Below, piece after piece: positions 16,201 to 17,524 of a stretch of 17,524 nucleotides of DNA (its first letter is position 1; every line of letters begins with the position of its first letter). Location: positions 1 through 17,524 of the forward strand of contig CAJUDU010000052.1 of assembly GCA_910584935.1 (NCBI GenBank), in the 5' to 3' direction. The position numbers were made by a program, and so were the translations under genes. Source of the stretch: an uncultured Butyricicoccus sp. GTDB taxonomy: Bacteria > Bacillota > Clostridia > Oscillospirales > Butyricicoccaceae. The notes under the pieces were generated by a model, which made no database searches, was not told the DNA's origin, and saw nothing but the letters and a program-made list of their open reading frames with translations.

Positions 16201-17082
16201 AGAACGAATACGCATTGATACTGTTTTTAGCGTAGTTCCGACAGCAGAAGCGTCTTGTACGGCGGCATTACCAGCGGCAATTAAAGCAATAGATTCTTCA
16301 ATGGTATTGCCACCAGCCTCTAACGCTGCTCCACCATTTTGAAGTGCTTGCCCTAATTCACCAGCAGATACAGCATACTCTTGACCCACCTTTACAAGTT
16401 CATCTACTACGCCCTCCATTTGAGAAGGCGCATAGTTAAAGGCTTTCATAATGGAAGTAAGGCTTTCGGTTGCATCATCAACCGTAGTTGCGGCAACATT
16501 AGCATATTTACCGACAAGGCTACTTAAATCAAGAGACTCGTCAAGTGAGTAACCTAATCTTGCAAAAGTTTCAGTTGACTTAATGATCTCTGTAATACTT
16601 GCGCCAACCTCTTTTGCTGCTTTAGCTGCGTCTGAAGCAAATTGTTTTAGTACGTTATCAGAAACACCAGTAACGATTTGTACTTGAGTAAGTGCCGCAT
16701 CAATATCTTTGACAGCCTGAACAGCATCTTTTGCTGCTTGCCGTATCAAGCGGAATCCCTGTGCAACAATAATAGCAGCACCACCGATATTAAATACATT
16801 TTTAAGTGCATCTCCAAATGATTTAGACTCCTTATTTGCAGATACAATGTTTTTCTCAATTTGCTGAATGTCTTTTGCTGCCTGACCGCCGTTTACTTTT
16901 ACATCTATTTTTTTGCCCTTTATATTGTCTAACTGTTTTTTAGCGTTTGCATCAATTACAGGGTTTAATATGATTTCCTTTTTGCCAATATTTTTTAGTA
17001 CAGTATCTAAATCACGGTTCATTTGATCCGTAGTTTGTGCTACATTTAAGCCTAATACAATCTTGCCATCTACATCAGCCAT
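10222..17082 (-). CDS. Phage tail tape measure protein (TP901 core family)
   Basis: Tail length-determining protein of a long-tailed phage, 2286 residues. After a charged N-terminal segment, residues of about 110-450 form the TP901-type core (DAALTQVQIVTGVSDNVLKQ, FARLGYSLDESLDLS, VKVGQEYAVSAGELGQALQN, GTTLKTVSMRIRS, DLAGKRNANVVKSVI). A hydrophobic stretch near 575-600 (AANPIGFLVMALTTALTVIS) may act in membrane passage during DNA ejection. The middle is rich in helical repeats. An exact-period 89-residue duplication occupies about 1515-1692, with WW at the same offset in each copy. A long coiled coil follows at about 1840-1960, and the C-terminus is hydrophilic with the GEVIIPEKQQ motif. At about 0.15 nm per residue it predicts a tail near 340 nm. 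The start ATG follows AAGGGGG, 11 bp after the upstream gene. It is followed by a terminator and not by distal tail genes. Confidence 0.97.
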   Translation of the reverse strand: MADVDGKIVLGLNVAQTTDQMNRDLDTVLKNIGKKEIILNPVIDANAKKQLDNIKGKKIDVKVNGGQAAKDIQQIEKNIVSANKESKSFGDALKNVFNIGGAAIIVAQGFRLIRQAAKDAVQAVKDIDAALTQVQIVTGVSDNVLKQFASDAAKAAKEVGASITEIIKSTETFARLGYSLDESLDLSSLVGKYANVAATTVDDATESLTSIMKAFNYAPSQMEGVVDELVKVGQEYAVSAGELGQALQNGGAALEAGGNTIEESIALIAAGNAAVQDASAVGTTLKTVSMRIRSSTAELEAMGETVDDLVKSSSDLRNEIMALSGVDIMLDENTYKSTYQILNEIAKVWDRLNDVQQATLLEDLAGKRNANVVKSVITNLQDLEGAYESASNATGTLAAANEVYMDSIEAKTKVLQASFESLAVNTFDSGLVKGIVDATNALVVFLDKTNLVQSALIGLAVGGAIKGITAIATGITKATIQINQFNAALKLVKAGNLGETQFQQLIQLTGQLSNAQLKAVVSSKALTTEQRIAILTASGLTKEEAQQTLVTMGLTTAEGAATTATFSLSGAFKALGAAIAANPIGFLVMALTTALTVISTVNNKLAEARQEIIDTGNEAAEHANNLIELADTYFALADAVDAGTAAKEDMLAAQDDIIKALGLEGQSVDELIAKYGDLQTAIKTVTLEQLDTDISQAIKGAKTAKKDSVSDLETYLGTSAITSNKDIEKEIIEWLYDQGLTRSKDIVSLPHSDMWDAFSDPSFEELEENRDFLEKAMNAVRKEFGSDNDVFNALSKAYDNYADALDPAVEAIDNANKLIAQYYVAAARGIDDPKTKGEFEQFKKNIVEQLNSDFDFDENGTFTAEGLVDSILQSDRLYSQFYQDVEDALDKVETKTLSHSEKIKDILSNLWNAEGFEDTKKSILELADSLDGITADNINDLVSSSGELAALLEQDGMSARFLAHVLQTEAMGGDGFALITDDALTLNEALEGLRGRFDEVTDAKSRYDAAMKAPEKDTDFKSYAAAFKELNEQFVAGTTNSNAFWAAAEFLFGADQLQEWGWTDGLDEIYSAMQKNVGIFEDADSAGAGFLDRLYAISEAGEIKADDGSVIAEIQKLSDGSYDFQFDSDNLDLLADKLGITSEAALACMEALSMYGDFNFYDIDAVMKAVEEIGLASDSLDGTAVNVGTLTDQLISLGYTNKDIYDFLNVLREVDGVTLLDANANVETLVQSLSDLGLAAQDGVEVTINADGLAELMSQLNFTKEDTQGLITKLGEADGITLTNAQGEVIDLNTALEHTDELEFASVTSELDGITNSADLAQQAVTDLQRSINTLKGKTVTVTVDVQRKNSILGGIFGYAKGTSDAPEGDALVGEEGEELVQSGDRAYLVGTNGPEITHLNEGDIVYTAEQTKKIKRGSTVIRGVVPAYAGGRINTNKGYTSVLPDSKSSNSTSTKTTTKQIKDAANATADLEEKLEETLKKMKESMDDIIGDFEHQIFLMEKNGASASEIVAVYKQMQEAVHQQAEEYRKLGLDENSDYIQDLQKQWWEYQDSIKDVIIDAYDGIVGELENSVTLTENWLDNAIADSDYGAIVKYTSDIVDYYRQMQDAIHQQAEYYRSLGYSNTSDEVSKLSDLWWDYYEKIKETSANAWQQVVDNANDAIDEITGLYDTLRSAAEEFSEVGQISVSTFQSIAKLGIENLAYLQDENGMLVINEENIQKVIAARTQQMAIETALNYVQQLRQAQENGEIATLANLTLATQVTTQSTWDLVYAQLRLLGLQDEYFNGAIQNINNLRSLSDMVAPNFNQLQAQIKETNEVAKKALEDQEDALNDLLKYVEEMIKQEVKNQVKALEDQVDAMKEIVSLQKKSLDLEKEKDKYTQTVADKEKGIADLRKQIAALDLDDSREAAAQKAKLQEELSDKINDLADYQSDHAYDATSDMLDDMADSYEREKKKEIEILENSISSEEKLYQLAIERINNHWDTLYQDLINWNYEYGSVTNDEITSAWNNASAAVQQYGGYLNAVLETQRQIAALEAATPQTPSTDNGSGNSPVGKPGDYDTSGGATMDEIKRIVAQMKANSAQHGSEDAAGKLRLNKANLALGEQLAKLIGRVVVRGDDGVWYLDRVGGKRLYSTYPYSTYHTGGVAGDNPTLKQNEIIAKLEKGEVIIPEKQQDNLYEILDTQETMLAKYGALFGAVQSTDLVGSKMQEQIKQDVQQTQSIVKQRDISIENNLTIPVQVLQKLDQSEIKKLTKDISKYTVSEINDVFRKNGMDSVLNPLRPH
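11770..12560 (-). repeat. 89-residue (267-bp) tandem duplication inside the tape measure gene (units starting at 12540 and 12273)
   Basis: Unit 1 begins YKQMQEAVHQQAEEYRKLG at residue 1515 and unit 2 begins YRQMQDAIHQQAEYYRSLG at residue 1604, exactly 267 bp apart. Both have LWWDY/QWWEY at offset 34-35. At DNA level they share CTCTGCCTGTTGGTGAA. Such in-frame duplications lengthen the tail by a fixed increment. The box spans the two units and the more weakly similar flanking sequence; the two units themselves are 12007-12540. Confidence 0.7.
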
Positions 17083-17093
17083 ATCCTACCCCC

Positions 17094-17510
17094 TTATCGT
17101 TTTGGTAAGCTGCCGTACCTACTGGTAAAGGTTGAATAATCTGCGTCCTGTTGTGTCAACCTACACCCTCCCACCTGAAACGAAGATACGGCATATAGTC
17201 CATTTTCCTGTAAATCTGACTCAATATTGGTCAAATCCACCTCAATATTGCAAAAATCTTTGCTATTTTCCTGAAAATCAGGTAATTTATCCTGCATCTT
17301 TGTCCATAACAGCGCATCCACCTGAAGATAGTTACGCCACTTGCCGCCCACCAGTAGTTTTGTCCAGCGACTTCCAGCGGACTCCGGGATCACACCTACC
17401 CCGCACATTCCATCCTTATCAACAATAGGAATGTTTTGAATGTCCGGGGCCGCTGCGTTAATGGCCTCAAATGAAAAAAGGCACTTGCCGAAGCAAGCAC
17501 CTTCAAACAA
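17094..17510 (-). CDS. Hypothetical phage tail-region protein (possibly extending beyond the window)
   Basis: Unrecognised protein directly upstream of the tape measure gene, with 11 bp between them, so part of the tail operon. The likely solid core is GVIPESAGSRWTKLLVGGKW, then ALLWTKMQDK, then VDLTNIESDLQENGLY, ending in DADYSTFTSRYGSLPKR. No membrane segment or known catalytic motif is visible. Position and size fit a tail assembly or minor tail protein. The start is uncertain. The frame is open to the right edge, the first listed start is a TTG (17510), and a strong intrinsic terminator lies inside the first codons, so translation may instead begin at the ATG at 17408 after AAGGA, giving 104 residues. 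Confidence 0.6.
   Translation of the reverse strand: MFEGACFGKCLFSFEAINAAAPDIQNIPIVDKDGMCGVGVIPESAGSRWTKLLVGGKWRNYLQVDALLWTKMQDKLPDFQENSKDFCNIEVDLTNIESDLQENGLYAVSSFQVGGCRLTQQDADYSTFTSRYGSLPKR
17474..17501 (-). terminator. Intrinsic terminator upstream of the tape measure pair
   Basis: On the minus strand GGTGCTTGC and GCAAGTGCC form a 9-bp stem (two G-U pairs) with a UUCG tetraloop, followed by six T residues. This is a textbook terminator for transcripts entering from the right. It implies that the two downstream genes are expressed from partial read-through or from their own promoter. Confidence 0.8.
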
Positions 17511-17524
17511 AAGATTTATAGTTA

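Noticed and set aside
17120..17150. TTGACA on the minus strand as a -35 box for the tape measure gene.
   Set aside because: No acceptable -10 box lies 16-18 bases downstream; the nearest AT-rich hexamer is at a spacing of about 12.
1..17524. CRISPR array, tRNA or rRNA genes, toxin-antitoxin or other defence genes.
   Set aside because: I saw no regularly spaced repeats, no cloverleaf-like sequence and no recognisable defence proteins on either strand.

Overview
The window looks like chromosome of a low-to-moderate GC, spore-former-related Clostridia (Oscillospiraceae/Ruminococcaceae-like gut Firmicute). The evidence is strong AAGGAGG-type ribosome binding sites, a Clostridia-type sorbitol PTS operon, a two-domain rubrerythrin of anaerobes, a fragment of the spore-coat gene cotJC, and a TP901-type prophage tail gene. 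The genus assignment is inference.

Left part (1-5700), minus strand: a six-gene glucitol/sorbitol operon in the order srlD (sorbitol-6-phosphate dehydrogenase), a PRD/EIIB/EIIA-type regulator, gutM, srlA (EIIC2), srlE (EIIBC), srlB (EIIA). Sorbitol is imported and phosphorylated by SrlA/E/B, then oxidised to fructose-6-phosphate by SrlD. The regulator and GutM probably tie expression to PTS flux. The operon has a near-ideal sigma-A promoter (TTGACA-16-TATAAT). A perfect 30-bp palindrome lies exactly over the predicted start of transcription, which looks like an operator. A hairpin-bearing repeat interrupts the operon between srlE and srlB. The first ~55 bases may be the right end of an insertion sequence.

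Middle (5700-8340), plus strand: a 28-codon ORF translationally coupled (ATGA) to a large serine recombinase, then a rubrerythrin with its own promoter, then a 5'-truncated cotJC remnant whose reading frame ends 2 bp before the next recombinase.

Right part (8340-17524), minus strand and visibly more AT-rich: the end of a prophage. It holds a second large serine recombinase (the likely integrase), an overlooked 57-aa gene just upstream of it (candidate recombination directionality factor), a strong terminator, a 2286-aa tail tape measure protein and a small tail-region protein running towards the window edge. The prophage edge lies in the cotJC remnant, so attL is expected around 8300-8345.

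The most interesting signals are: (i) the regulatory knot between the 57-aa gene and the integrase, where a terminator hairpin and a ribosome-binding-site hairpin share one strand and a promoter is embedded in the terminator; (ii) the tape measure gene being followed directly by a terminator and the integration module, with no distal tail, holin or lysin genes; (iii) the intrinsic terminator just upstream of the tape measure region; (iv) the palindrome at the sorbitol promoter; (v) a sorbitol EIIA that lacks the histidine expected at the usual phosphorylation position. I did not find a clearly new defence or biosynthetic system.
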